Assembly (NCBI RefSeq): GCF_000485595.1
Contig: NW_014578831.1
Span: 3,393-54,528, forward strand
From: Priapulus caudatus
Lineage: Eukaryota > Priapulida > Priapulimorpha > Priapulimorphida > Priapulidae
Direction of reading: 5' to 3'
Length of the DNA: 51,136 nucleotides
Shown: one piece after another, positions 1-10,203 of the stretch
Layout: every line of letters starts with the position of its first letter
Numbering within the stretch: position 1 is the first letter of the stretch
The notes under the pieces: generated by a model
Databases searched by the model: none
Seen by the model: the letters and a program-made list of their open reading frames with translations, nothing else
Told to the model about the DNA's origin: nothing
Program-made: the position numbers and the translations under genes

Positions 1-1147
1 AGACTAGGTGTACTGTGTAAAACTGATATTAATTTTTACAACATTTGCAGTGATAGGCCTACAATAAAGTGTTTGCAAGGTTATGAGTTGACGGGGTGGG
101 TGTTATTGTTTCAAACTTGTCCGATTTAGGAATGAACGAAAGAATACATACCATCAAAGGTTTGTATCATCTCCTTGGCATTATTGTTCCAGATCATATC
201 CTTGAAAGTAGCAATAGATGATGGCATTATTCTAGGATCAATAACCCCGCCTGGTGCATTGCAGGACTTGAACCAGTTCTCTTCTTTGCGTTGTTTGTGG
301 GGATATACATTCCTCCGTAGGAATTTACTGCCACCTAAAATGGAGAATGAAATGGTTTACCAAGTAGCCTACGACGTCTATGTATTATGAACATTCTAAG
401 GTGAAATACGCCGTTATACATGTTATAGGGCGTACGGCCCTAAAAACTGTTAGGTCCTAGGCCTAGTTAGAATTATTGCACTTTACGATCAGGCGGCTGA
501 AACTCGGTTAGAATAGAAATGTAGGCCCCCCCCCGGTCCACGACGACCATGGGGGTGACTAGTGTCCTAACATTGCCCTAGGCCTAGGGCTAGGTACCAC
601 GCCCAGGCACATGACACCACATCCACTTGAATGAACACAACTGTTACAGTATTGGAGCCTGGAGATCTCTCAGAGTCGACACTACATTGACATGTGCAGA
701 GATTCACACATAGCCTACATGCATTGCTGACATTTGATTTTGACATGACTTTTTCTTGACTTTTCTCAACTTCTCAACCATGTGTGACGGCCATGCATGT
801 GTCAACTAACTGTCAAATTTGTTATAATGTCAAAAATATCAGAAACTTCTTATTGGAGAGGGCTTGCACTTGCCTATCGTGCGGATTCCAAAATTCATGT
901 TTATCAAATCGAAAGACAATGCACGGGACTCGAAAAAACAAAGGAGTGAAAAATTTGCATAAATTACCGGTCTCCACTTGGACTTGTACATGGTTTTAGT
1001 TCCATAACTCGCCGCTAGGGTGAATCGCGCATGCGTAACATAGGGATGACGCCCTGTCGCTAGCCGCATGTATGAACAACCAACAGTACAAACTCATACA
1101 TGTATACTAACTAGTATCTATGTGGCAGCAAATTCAACTGCATGACA
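1..1147. other. Intergenic, no gene recognised
   Basis: I see no coding signal, splice-framed exon or repeat with clear ends here. There is a C-rich run near 528 and several AGGCCTAG-type words. Short open frames of about 70 codons occur on both strands but show no recognisable protein pattern. Confidence 0.5.
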
Positions 1148-2225
1148 TCAATGAATGATGACTAGAGTATTAAAAACAGTGCAAACGTAAAGCAAGTAGG
1201 GAAGTAGGACAGCAAACAACATATTTTTAAAGCATGGCCTGAAGAGGTAGCTAGTTTTGATGCATTCTATTGTATTCACGTCCGGAACAGAAACATGTGG
1301 AAGAGGTGGTTTACTAGCTGCAGAAACATGAAGAAGTGGAAGAGGTGGTTTACTAGCTGCAGAAACATGAAGAAGTGGAAGAGGTTGTTCACTAGCTGCA
1401 TCGTTGTCATCTGTGGGCTCTGTCTTCACAGTGTGTACAATGGGAGTGCCAGAAATTTCAGCCACTTTCGTCAGCAAGATATCATGTGCCTTGCTGCGCT
1501 GTAACTGCGACAGGAAATCCATGTTCTTCGTGAATGGATTCAGGACAACTGCAAGCAGCAAGAGTTCTTCATCTTCTTGTTTCTCCCTGGAATTCATTTG
1601 CTGCAGAATTGTTGTTTTCATTTTGATCACAACTGCAGGGTCATCATCCATGGGCTGATGGACTCTGCGCAGTTTGACTAACACAGGCACAATCTTCTGC
1701 AGCGTTGGTGTCTGGTCAGCACACAGAATGGTGCTGGCCTTGTAGAAGGGTTCGAGGATCCCCACGCACACTCTCAATGTGATGGCTTGCTCAATTGCAA
1801 AATGAGAACATTGCAGTTTTCCCAGTTCGTTGCTGTTGTGCTTGCAGAGTTTTGTGGCATCTGTTGGCAGTACATGATGGCTGGTATCTGCTCTAGTAGT
1901 CGGTTCAGCATCAGGTAGGTGCTATTCGCACCTAGTGGGCACATCCTGGATCACTTGTGGTAGGATTCTGCCTCTGCGCTGGAGAACAAGGAATTGCTTT
2001 GCCTTGGAACTGTCCGAGATGCCTACTGGGACGGTGGAAAATGTTACTGTTTTACTCCCTTTGCCACAATGCGTGCCACTTCTATTCATCTCCAAGCTTC
2101 TTTCACAGTCAGATTTATCCTGTGGTTCCATAACATCCAATATTCAACGGACGCCAGTTGCTAAAATGTCCAAAAGCTTTCTTTCAATTGTGGTTTGACT
2201 TCTGTCACATGCGGTGTGATCACAT
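1148..2225 (-). pseudogene. hAT-family transposase (ZBED-like) pseudogene
   Basis: Minus-strand relic of a hAT DDE transposase, the family of zinc-finger BED proteins. The segment at 1940-1955 reads QDVPTR, the start of the hAT motif around PTRWNST. One extra base in the W codon (about 1930-1932) throws the frame into a stop, and the following residues of the motif continue in the next frame. By about 1885 the frame is compensated, and it runs through EPFYKAS to LNPFTKNMDFL, the block preceding the C-terminal dimerisation region. A further in-frame stop lies near 2143, and homology-like sequence continues to about 2225. The N-terminal BED finger and the C-terminal dimerisation region are absent. 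The region 1291-1401 carries a coding tandem repeat. I infer a dead copy; the family call rests on recognised motifs only. Confidence 0.75.
1291..1401 (-). repeat. 39-bp tandem repeat inside hAT relic
   Basis: Three head-to-tail units begin AAACATG and end CTAGCTGCAG: 1291-1323 (33 bp, lacking AAGAAG), 1324-1362 and 1363-1401 (39 bp each). In the minus frame each long unit encodes 13 residues around LPLLHVSAASKPP. The units keep the reading frame, so the expansion may predate loss of the transposase. Confidence 0.9.
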
Positions 2226-2992
2226 TTGTCTCCATGTTTTCGTCATATCTTCTAGGTGACTAGCAATCATTCCCTGTGTGAGACCCTTCTTTTTCTGTGT
2301 CTGCTACAACAACACTTTGCAGCTTTACCTCCTTGCTTATGAAAATGCCCTGTCGTTGTCTGAAAACTTTCAGTGTCACATGCTGGTCGCAAGCCTATCG
2401 TGGGTAATTGATATATCACGGCCAATTTTTCAGATTCTTGTTTGGGTTTTCTTCATGTCAAATCATGCTTAACTTGCAGAAGACTGGCCAAGTGTGTCGG
2501 TTCGAACACACATAAGTGGATACTAGCAGGGGTTAAAAATGTCTTGATTGCTACACTTCAATAAGCTAACGGAAGTAATTTGCCAACCATGCATTCATCA
2601 GTGCATCGTTCTACCTCATTCTGCTTTGCTACAGCAATGTAGTCGATTGTTTCCTAGTAATAGTCTCTGAATAGTTGCGTTGAGACGTCGGTTTGCCATT
2701 TTGCCCAGTAACATTACTGCTGTCACCCAAATCTCTATGATCGTGATCGAGATGAAACTGCAGGTTGGTGGTGTTACCTGAAATAAACAATGACCCAATT
2801 TTAGACTGATAAATTTATCACAGGAATAGAACCCCCCCCCTTACCACACACAAAAATTAATAGGCCTCAACATGCTTGGATAGATCTGCTTCGACATGTG
2901 ATCCTGATGGTCCACACTAGAGTCTAGACGGTAGTTGACGAAAATTTGTGGAAAAGTTAAAAATCCAACCGATTCATTCACATTATATTTAT

Positions 2993-3039
<47 letters not shown>

Positions 3040-4032
3040 TGTTAATATTTTACTATTTTAGTACCATATAATGTTGAAATTAGAATATTGCAGTTGCGAA
3101 ATATGACTTGTGTGTTATACATGTATTTACTGTTTTTGCTACTATAGTAAGTTTTTTATTTCTGTAAATATGTGAATCGCTTGCAATCAACGTGACGTTA
3201 TTTTGGCCCATTCTTGTCATGAAAAGTACATGCATCATGGTTCATACAGGTTGACAGACATTTTTTTCAAGGAGTTTTCCAGCACTTTCAAGGACTATAT
3301 ACTCAACTATGAAAAAGTTTTTTAGGCATAACAAAAATTTGGGCAGAAGCTCCTGCCCGCGTCGTCAAATTGACCTCCCAGCCCACACTACAGGCACATG
3401 GGCAACTGCCAAATGTATGCAATGCCTCTCCCCTCCGCCTAAACAATAAAATATATATATATGCTGCATATATAGCAGATGCAGTTTATAACAATCTACA
3501 AACAATGTCCTGACAGCAACAAAAGCAATTTATGAAGTGCACCAATTATTTGAGCTGATTTGAAAACACTTGAAGCAATTATAGACAACTGGTAATGACG
3601 AAGAAGTGGGTACTCGGCAACAGGCCACCGATCAATGTCTCACCTTTGAATGAATATTCCTTGCGGCAACGTCGACATATCGTCCTAGTCATGTCCATGT
3701 TTTCTTTCACGGGTGGGCCAGTTTTTGCTTTGCAAAAACGGAAGTACAGCCAGACGCGGGAACGTGTCTTTTTGCCAGGAAACTCCTACATACGATCATC
3801 TGGCAATTCAACGGCAGTCGCCATTTTGTTGACAGACGTAGCCTCGAACACATGGGTTTTTCAAACAGGTGTTTGGAGCCCGTGCAGTGCTGGTGCTATA
3901 GTACAGGCTCAGCAGTCTTCACTGCGCATGCACACATATAGTACTACGATTTCTTATTTGGGAGGACTGGAATATGCTGACCAATCAAATGATGAGACAT
4001 GTAGCTATTCTACAGTCAGCGTACATACGTTA
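2226..4032. other. Intergenic with TA microsatellite
   Basis: A (TA)n tract occupies about 2996-3035 and a shorter one lies near 3451-3461. I find no gene. The open frame that starts at 3595 runs into the MITE at 4033 and is not believed. Confidence 0.55.
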
Positions 4033-5085
4033 AGCACACTAGCGATTCTGTACGCTACCCGGCAGCGTATATTTTCGCTCACGATTAACGCCGTACGGGT
4101 TGCGCGTACAGCTGCACACACTGCCTGGTGTCCAACAGGTTTCCTAGCTTTCGTTGCTACACTTGATTGGCTGCTAAAAACAATCGCGTTCGAACGTGAT
4201 TGTTCATTGTTGGGCGCACTGGTGTATTTGTATGCAAGCGATGAAAAACCGGGCGGAAATATTCAACATGTTGAATACGAGTGATCAGCCGGCCGTATGA
4301 TCGTGAGCGAAATTCGCTACCGTAAGACCGCCACACACCGCCCGGAATCTGCAGCGTATTTATCAATCTTGGAATTTATCGATCGCAATCGCCCACAGGG
4401 TTCAACATTAACTTTTTATTTCACTAGACCATCGTGCTAGTAACTGAGGAAAACCACTAGCCCTGACCTAACTTTCACTAGACCATTGTTAAGAAAAGCT
4501 TTATTTAGATAAGAGTGTGTCATCGTATGAATTCATCGCGCGTGGGCCGAGTTCACGTGCAGCATTCGTGCTCTACCACGGGCATACACGGGCGCACGGT
4601 TTATCAATCGTCTGTCTACTGCGGCTGGCAGCAAGCCACCTTATTGTTTTTGCCGAAGGGTAGACTGGTATCCGGCCTCATGCTCTGCTAGACAATGTAC
4701 ACGCTCTGCGACAACCAGTCTAGCCAGAGGTGACCTTTCAGTGCACCCTGGGTTGCACGCTGGGTTAATGGGCTAGACACTGACAGGTATTGTTTTAACA
4801 TTAAGCACGAACACAGTAATAAAGATTCGATGTTTTGCCTTGCACTGACATTGTGAAAATTGTGCATTTTATAATTACAAATGTGAATTATAAGGCAGAA
4901 AGGTGTGAAATGATGTCATGTAACTATGTGCGAGTACTATATGACCAATTCTAACACGACCAGTCGGGCTACTAGCACTCTGATTGTATGCGACCGGACC
5001 ATGCATTTACCCGACTAGGTCGGTCGGACGTGGGTTAGTGTCGAACCCTGGGCCAGCATACAAAATCGCTAGTGTGTCCTAGGCT
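4033..5085. mobile_element. PIF/Harbinger-type MITE, copy A, split by a nested element
   Basis: This copy matches the MITE at 18643-19051 over its whole length: ACACTAGCGATT at the left, GGCAGCG and the GCTACACTTGATTGGCTGCT block inside, and the right end AGTGTGTCCTAGGCT. It is flanked by TTA on both sides (4030-4032 and 5086-5088), a 3-bp duplication of the TWA type that PIF/Harbinger elements make. The left tip has lost CTAGG relative to the other copy. The right end is displaced by the 655-bp insertion at 4396-5050. It is non-coding. Family assignment rests on TSD length and terminal repeat only. Confidence 0.75.
4396..5050. mobile_element. hAT-type MITE nested in MITE copy A
   Basis: The insert begins CAGGGTTCAACATTAAC and ends with the reverse complement of CAGGGTTCGACACTAACC, giving terminal inverted repeats that match at 15 of 17 positions. 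CAGGG starts are usual for hAT elements. The host MITE sequence CGGCCAGC is present in altered form on both sides (CGCCCA left, GGCCAGCA right), as expected for a decayed target duplication. The part 4540-4670 resembles 19524-19625, so relatives are dispersed. No coding capacity. Confidence 0.7.
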
Positions 5086-5615
5086 TTAGCCCCTCAACAG
5101 GAAGTAACTGCGGCGAATGTCGGGTGATTCCCGAACTAAAATAGCGATGATATCTCTGATTTTTATCACTTTTCCAAGTTTTCTTGTTCAAGTTTGACAT
5201 TTATTTTGATGAAATCGATTATGGATTTTGATAACCAAGCGCTTGGTTCGAGCCACTGTTCAACCCATGATCGAGTATAATCGATGATCGTGACATCACT
5301 ACATGATAGCTTATGCGGCGGGAGTGGGCGGGGTCTATTTTTATGCTCCAATCAAAGGGCGGAGCAATTCCTCTGTTTAGACGCATGTGTTTTCCTAGCG
5401 CTCTAGGCCAGCGGTTCCCAAACTTTTCCAGTACGTGACCCCTTTCAGTAGTACCAAACCTACCATGACCCCTACCCTTATAAGCCTTCTAAAAATGTAC
5501 TAATTTCCAATGGCACAGATACATTTTAAAGATTAATCACAGCAGAGAGAGCAATAACAAACAAAAAAACATGTTTATTAATGTTTATTAACAAGGATTG
5601 ATTTAATCATGTATT
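5086..5615. other. Spacer, no gene recognised
   Basis: This stretch lies between the MITE and the ZBED5-like exon. It includes a phrase near 5410-5470 (cggttcccaaacttttccag) of the sort found at the ends of many hAT elements, which may be the terminus of the ZBED5-like element. Confidence 0.4.
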
Positions 5616-6122
5616 CTAATGAGAACGATGTATTTGCTTTTTTGATACAAGCATAGCAATACGCGGGTCTGTGTGGCTCAAGGCACATCGCATGTCTGCT
5701 TCAGCATCCAATCTGTTTCGGGCATTTGATTTGATTACCAGGAGAGTCGAGAATCCAATTTCACAGAGGTAAGTCGATGAGAAAGGAATGAGAACCTTCA
5801 AGGCAAATTCGCTGGTCTTGGGGAAAGCGGAAAACATTTTGGCCCAGCAATTAGAGCTGCTGAACTGTTGTTGTTCCTGGAACTCCTCTTTGGCTGCGGT
5901 GTTGTTGATGAGCTTCAAGAATTCCTCTTGTATGTCATCAGGAAGATCGTCCACAGTGCATCGGAAAGGATTGTGGGTAAGTTTCAGTTGTACATTCTCA
6001 TTTGCATCAATCTCATGAAAATAGTGTCTGAGCTCTTCTTGGAGGCTTGAGAAGTGTTCCTTGATCTCTTGCTGCAGCTCCTCTGCAAGTGGTTCTTCAC
6101 CAACGAATAACCCTGACACCTT
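5616..6122 (-). pseudogene. ZBED5/SCAND3-like hAT transposase, C-terminal exon
   Basis: The minus-strand frame encodes the C-terminal part of a hAT transposase of the ZBED5 / FAM200 group. Recognised segments, in order, are LQEELRHYF, LTHNPFRCTVDDLPDDIQEE, NCWAKMFSAFPKTSEFALKV, LIPFSSTYLCEIGFSTLLVIKSN (a hAT dimerisation core) and NRLDAEADMRCALSHTDPRI. The exon appears to begin after TTGAAG at about 6122, an acceptable AG acceptor; the frame stays open to 6200 but without family resemblance. No stop interrupts the conserved part. Catalytic D residues would lie in upstream exons, which I do not see, so this is a fragment. It sits just downstream of the last visible exon of the DUF6589 gene on the same strand, probably a separate insertion. 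Confidence 0.8.
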
Positions 6123-6206
6123 CAAATAAATAAGTGTATTAGTAACACAACTTGAATCCTGCACGACTGAGTCATTTGTGTACACGATATACTTTGTCAT
6201 ACTTAC

Positions 6207-6454
6207 ACGTTAGGAAGTAGTGGGCATTGATAAGATAGTTGGGGTGGCTTCTACTCCAGAACTGGAGTAAGTCCACCTTCCAATCATCCACCATCGCCGG
6301 CCCATCACCCTCGCGTACGGCCATCCTCTGGGTGATGTGTGAGAGTCCTTCATACATGAGAGCCTGATGAGTCCTTCATACATGATACTGTGGTTCAGGA
6401 TGAAATCATCCTGCTCTGTACTTAGGCTGCACGTCTCACTGCAGAACCATGTCT
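6207..6454 (-). pseudogene. DUF6589/PHD gene, exon 6 (last visible)
   Basis: The exon is bounded by an acceptor (ATTACAG, 6455-6461) and a strong donor GTAAGT (6201-6206). It opens with ETWFCSETC once a phase-1 G from the previous exon is added, completing a PHD finger whose first cysteines lie at 13526-13752. It continues through HSIMYEGLSHITQRM and REGDGPAMVDDWKVDLLQFW to NYLINAHYFLT, matching the EGDG-W-A stretch of DUF6589 proteins. A 26-bp tandem duplication (GAGTCCTTCATACATGA at 6343-6359 and again at 6369-6385) shifts the frame, so this copy cannot encode the full protein. The next DUF6589 exon was not found to the left. Confidence 0.7.
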
Positions 6455-6514
6455 CTGTAATAGGTCTCAAGTTTTATTATTGCAAATAAACATTTGACCA
6501 GTCACCTATCTCAT

Positions 6515-7471
6515 TGTGCAGGTGTTCTAGACTGTTCGTGAGACACGTCGGGAGATGCCGACTGTGTGTAGCCTCGTGATCGTATAGGCGTTGAATTAAT
6601 CTCTACTTGCGGTGTTATTGTCCTTGCGTCATGTCTGAACCTGTTCGCTATCGCGCTGGCGTAAACGTTGCCTGTTCGCTATCGCGCTGGCGTAACGTTG
6701 CTTGTTTGAAGGGGATCGTCAGCCGAGGTGTCGATGTGTCCGATGCGGCGCAAGACGGTAAATTAAACACGAGATAGAATAATGAAACACTACTTATGAT
6801 CTTTATTCACTTGCACACCAATCAGGTCCTAGTCGTACCAGTAGTTAGAAGAAAACACGTAAAGATTCTACTTGATGTAGCTAACTATGTGGCTACGACG
6901 GCGAGTATAAGTATAAGCCGCACGACACGTCGGAAGTAGAAAGGAGAAGATCCTGGTTTTTCTAAGGGAGGATTTTTATATGAGTGGCTTCAAACAGGCG
7001 TAACTAGGCGTAACTATACTTGACTGGTGGTCATTTATTCCTTGTGACAAGGAGAGCGCCTAATCGTTTTGGCGCTCTACTTTGAAGTACACGGGCAATG
7101 GGAATTTATTGAGATAGGAGAAGGCCGTACGCTAAAGTTAGGGTGACACGCTAACGTGAGGTGTGGGCCGACATGTTTTTTGGGAACTCGCCCAGCTGCG
7201 AGGAGACTTCCAAAGGTTTATTGGTCGCCTTCCCCGCTGCGTCGTCATGACTGACCGGTGGTCTCCCGCGCATGCGCTGTGGCGCCCTGACGTCGCGGCT
7301 AGTCAGAGACACGTGACCGACAGTGCTGCTCCGCTCTCCAACGTCACGGACATGCGCTGTACGAGCCAGTCATGCTACTGCGTCTCGCTGATCGTGCGCA
7401 GTGCTATCTGTCTATTTTAAAACTACACTATTTAAATCTCGCGCGCTCCGTAGACTGCGCGCTCTGTTACA
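6515..7471 (-). repeat. 3' LTR of gypsy element
   Basis: This is the 957-bp left copy, read TGTAACAGAGCG on the minus strand. A G-rich stretch (GCGGGGGG, minus strand, about 7480-7487) just outside is the likely plus-strand primer tract. Relative to the right LTR it lacks a 17-20-bp segment around TTTAAATAGCGCGGGG and a GGA triplet. Position 6575-6587 holds CGTGATCGTATAG, identical to part of tRNA-His. Confidence 0.92.
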
Positions 7472-8767
7472 CACGCCCCCCGCATAAAAAGTTGCTTGCC
7501 CTCAAATGGCAACAACTGGCGTCCAAAAACTCATTCACTATACTCGATGTAAGTGACCATGGGTTTCATGGTGGTGTCTGCTTTCTCAACGAGCTTCGTC
7601 TTGTAAGCATCGATCACTGGTCGGAATTGGCTGGTGAACGGGCTATTGAGCCCTCCACGGTACTGAAGGAAAGCGGTATCTCCGTCAATTTCATGTTTCA
7701 TCATTTTGGCCAGGGTGAAGAACCCGGGGTACTTGGGGAGGCCATGATCTCTGGATTGTGCCTCATATGCGAACAGAGGATATTTCTGGAGAATATCCGT
7801 TAGGTGGTCAATGCAAGCGTACTCGAGTGGAAGCATTTCTGCAATTAGGTGCCACGGGAATTTAGGGTGAGTTTCCATCATAGAGATGATCAGTCTGTAG
7901 GAGTAAACCCAGCTGTTAAACCTCTGCTTGCGACTAGACTCAGTCTCAGACTTTCAAATGCATTTGGTCCTTCAGTGAAGAGGGACATGAGCATCTCTTT
8001 GGGAAACTTTCTCATACAGTTGCCATATTATTCCTAGTTCCCCTACGGAAGGACGTTTATCTGATGCCAATGCTCCGTCCTTCATTAGGTGGTCGCATGT
8101 TCTCCCGATCCATTGGTCTGAGGCTGTCCCACGCTTTGCACAGGCCATGACCATCCAGCTTGTCGCCGAGTCTAGATCTGTTTCGTAGTTGAACCCATGT
8201 GCCTTCTTAACTTCCAGTTTTCCTTCCCTCTTCTAACCTTGACTGTTCCTACCAAGCGATTTGTGGATTTCTCCAGTACGTCGTGGAATGCTTCGCACAG
8301 ATTGGTGTCTTCAGGGCCTGGGAGGTCCAGGTGAACCTCGCCTATCAGGAAGGCCATGTACGCTGTACTCATAGAGTCCCACAGAGTGGAATCCCTCAAT
8401 GCTGAGACTATGCGTGCTCGCAACATGCAAAAGGCTGCCAGATCTTCCCCGTTCTCTTTCTTGATCTTGCAATGTTAGGTTTCCATGTTGAACTCGTCGA
8501 CCACTTCTTCCCCCAAACATAGACTTCTTCGTTGGTGGTGGGCCCGACCCGGCTGATCCCGTTGCCCCCAAAGAAGGAGAGGTAAATTGGGTCAGCATCT
8601 GAGTTAGCTCGACTGGCTGAACACCAAGAGTCTTCTTCGATGCATCAGCAGCACTATCTCCAGATACCATTTTCCGCACATTCTCCATATTGACTATCCT
8701 TACTTGATTTAATATCTCTGGAAATCTAGTAATAAGCACACTCTAGCTTTTAAAACAAGTTTTATTT
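7472..8767 (-). other. Unassigned coding-like cargo between pol and 3' LTR
   Basis: About 1.3 kb separates truncated pol from the 3' LTR where RT, RNase H and integrase should be. It is not recognisable retroelement sequence but looks protein-coding in broken minus frames: 8739-8311 (Thr/Ser/Gly-rich, VELTQMLTQFTSPS), 8478-8172 (LAAFCMLRARIVSALRDS, then EVHLDLPGPEDTNLCEAF), 8154-7972 (RTCDHLMKDGALASDKRP) and 7881-7531 (FPWHLIAEMLPLEYACIDHL through YPGFFTLAKMMKHEIDGD). A run of 270 bp from its LTR-proximal end is duplicated at 12048-12318. It could be a captured host gene, an accessory gene of the family, or non-coding filler. I do not recognise a domain. Confidence 0.45.
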
Positions 8768-10027
8768 CTAGGACGTGTCCCGGACCGTTATGCGGTTAAG
8801 CTTCCTATAGTCTATTACCATCCTTCCCTCGGGCTCGTCCTTTTTGGGTACGATGAATGTGGGACTATTACTTGGTTCTATTATTTTTGCCTCCAAAAGC
8901 TGGTTTACATTGTGATCGATCATGGGGCGGTAATTAATTGGCATTCGATATGGCTTCTGTCTTATTGGTGGGTGGTCCCCCGTCTCTATTTTCATTTTCA
9001 CCAGGTTAGGATGGCCTAGATCAAGGTTAGATTCAGCAAGTAAATCACTGTTCTTCCTCAAGAGCTCCTCTATGGCTTTTCGTGCTTTGCCTGTAATATG
9101 GTTAAGGTTGACCTTGGGTAGCCCGCACGGTGCCCCGCTCCCCTGTTTAAATACAGCCTTCCCTCTATTTGCTGTATTAGTAGCGAGGATAGCATCTATT
9201 TGTGAATTCGCAGGTGAAATCGCTATAACGCTATTCTTCTTAAAGGAATATGTTACATCTGTAGAGTTTACCAAAGGAAACTTAATGCAATTCCCCTTGC
9301 TAACCGTATCTACTGCTTCCATTGTAAATATGCCTGGCTGATCCCTAAACACTGGTAGCGCATCTGTTCCTGTTATGAGTACTGTAGAATTAACTGGAAC
9401 TGCCTTCCTCACATTGCCCTCACACACCATGACTGTTCTTGGTGGTATCTGCGCCCTAGATTTCAATAGCACTAGCTGCATGCCTCGATCACTATTTTTC
9501 CCCATAAAATCTGTCTTGAGAGATACTACCGATTTCCCTATTGATAATATGCCCTTCTCACAATCTATTTTCACACCCTCTGCTCGCATAAAATCATAAC
9601 CCAATATCGCTGGTTTGCTTAAGCTAGTAACTATCAAAAAGGGGAATCTGGTGCAATGTCGGCCTATGGTTATGGGTAGGGTAGCTTCTCCCACCACTTC
9701 TAATGGTTGTCCAGTTACTGATGTCAACACGTGGTTTCGCTTAGTGGAGAGCGCACTACTGCGCCGTGTTTGCTTCGCCAGCTGCTTCCATAACGTTTCG
9801 CTGATTAATATGCTTTGCGCTCCTGAGTCTAATAGACAATGTGTCGCTATCTCACCTATCTTTAGAGAGCATAATGGTGCTGCTCTCTGTTCACTACTTG
9901 TAGTGACAATCACCTCCCGTGCTTCCTGTCTCAATTCACGAGACTCTTCGTTGCTTGCCCGACTCTTTGTCTCGCTTAAAATCGAGCGGTCACGTTTCCC
10001 TGCCGCGTTGCTCGACACTGACGCCAT
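8768..10027 (-). CDS. Gypsy pol fragment: aspartic protease plus start of reverse transcriptase
   Basis: The frame has 419 codons and is open throughout. Residues 50-150 form a retropepsin-type protease, with catalytic motif LLDSGAQ at 65-71 (D67) and the ILG strand-turn at 141-143 followed by YDF. The last 80 residues are the N-terminal part of a Ty3/gypsy reverse transcriptase: IRQKPYRMPINYRPMI, SNSPTFIVPKKD, then MVIDYRKLNRITV. It ends at VRDTS and a stop, whereas family members go on with a PLPRI-like segment; the palm YVDD, RNase H and integrase are lost. Gag-type zinc-knuckle codons overlap its start in another frame, so ATG 10027 is only the formal start; pol would normally be reached by frameshift or readthrough from gag. 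Confidence 0.85.
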   Translation of the reverse strand: MASVSSNAAGKRDRSILSETKSRASNEESRELRQEAREVIVTTSSEQRAAPLCSLKIGEIATHCLLDSGAQSILISETLWKQLAKQTRRSSALSTKRNHVLTSVTGQPLEVVGEATLPITIGRHCTRFPFLIVTSLSKPAILGYDFMRAEGVKIDCEKGILSIGKSVVSLKTDFMGKNSDRGMQLVLLKSRAQIPPRTVMVCEGNVRKAVPVNSTVLITGTDALPVFRDQPGIFTMEAVDTVSKGNCIKFPLVNSTDVTYSFKKNSVIAISPANSQIDAILATNTANRGKAVFKQGSGAPCGLPKVNLNHITGKARKAIEELLRKNSDLLAESNLDLGHPNLVKMKIETGDHPPIRQKPYRMPINYRPMIDHNVNQLLEAKIIEPSNSPTFIVPKKDEPEGRMVIDYRKLNRITVRDTS

Positions 10028-10053
10028 CTATGGCCTATCCGACCACATGCGCA
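10015..10053 (-). other. Zinc-knuckle remnant between gag and pol
   Basis: The third minus frame reads C-A-C-GRIG-H-RWRQ-C, a retroviral-type CCHC knuckle lacking one residue between the first two cysteines (C-x-C, where C-x2-C is the rule). It lies across the start of the protease frame and is out of frame with both gag and pol, so the nucleocapsid of this copy is damaged. Confidence 0.65.
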
Positions 10054-10203
10054 ATACCGGCTTATTATCTGCCGTCCACCGATAGTGGTAGCCCTTTTGC
10101 GGTCCAGACGCGGTCATCTGACCCGACTGGCGTTGGCCTCTCAGCTGGTTGCTGACGGGTGTCTGCTGCCATGCCGCCGTGGGGTACGGCATGCGTTGAG
10201 CTC

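Noticed and set aside
3595-4284. Open frame of 229 codons on the plus strand
   Set aside because: Its last third lies inside the MITE at 4033-5085, and the rest shows no protein pattern.
9072-10155. Plus-strand frames opposite pol (up to 156 codons)
   Set aside because: Shadows of the minus-strand protease/RT frame, which has clear motifs.
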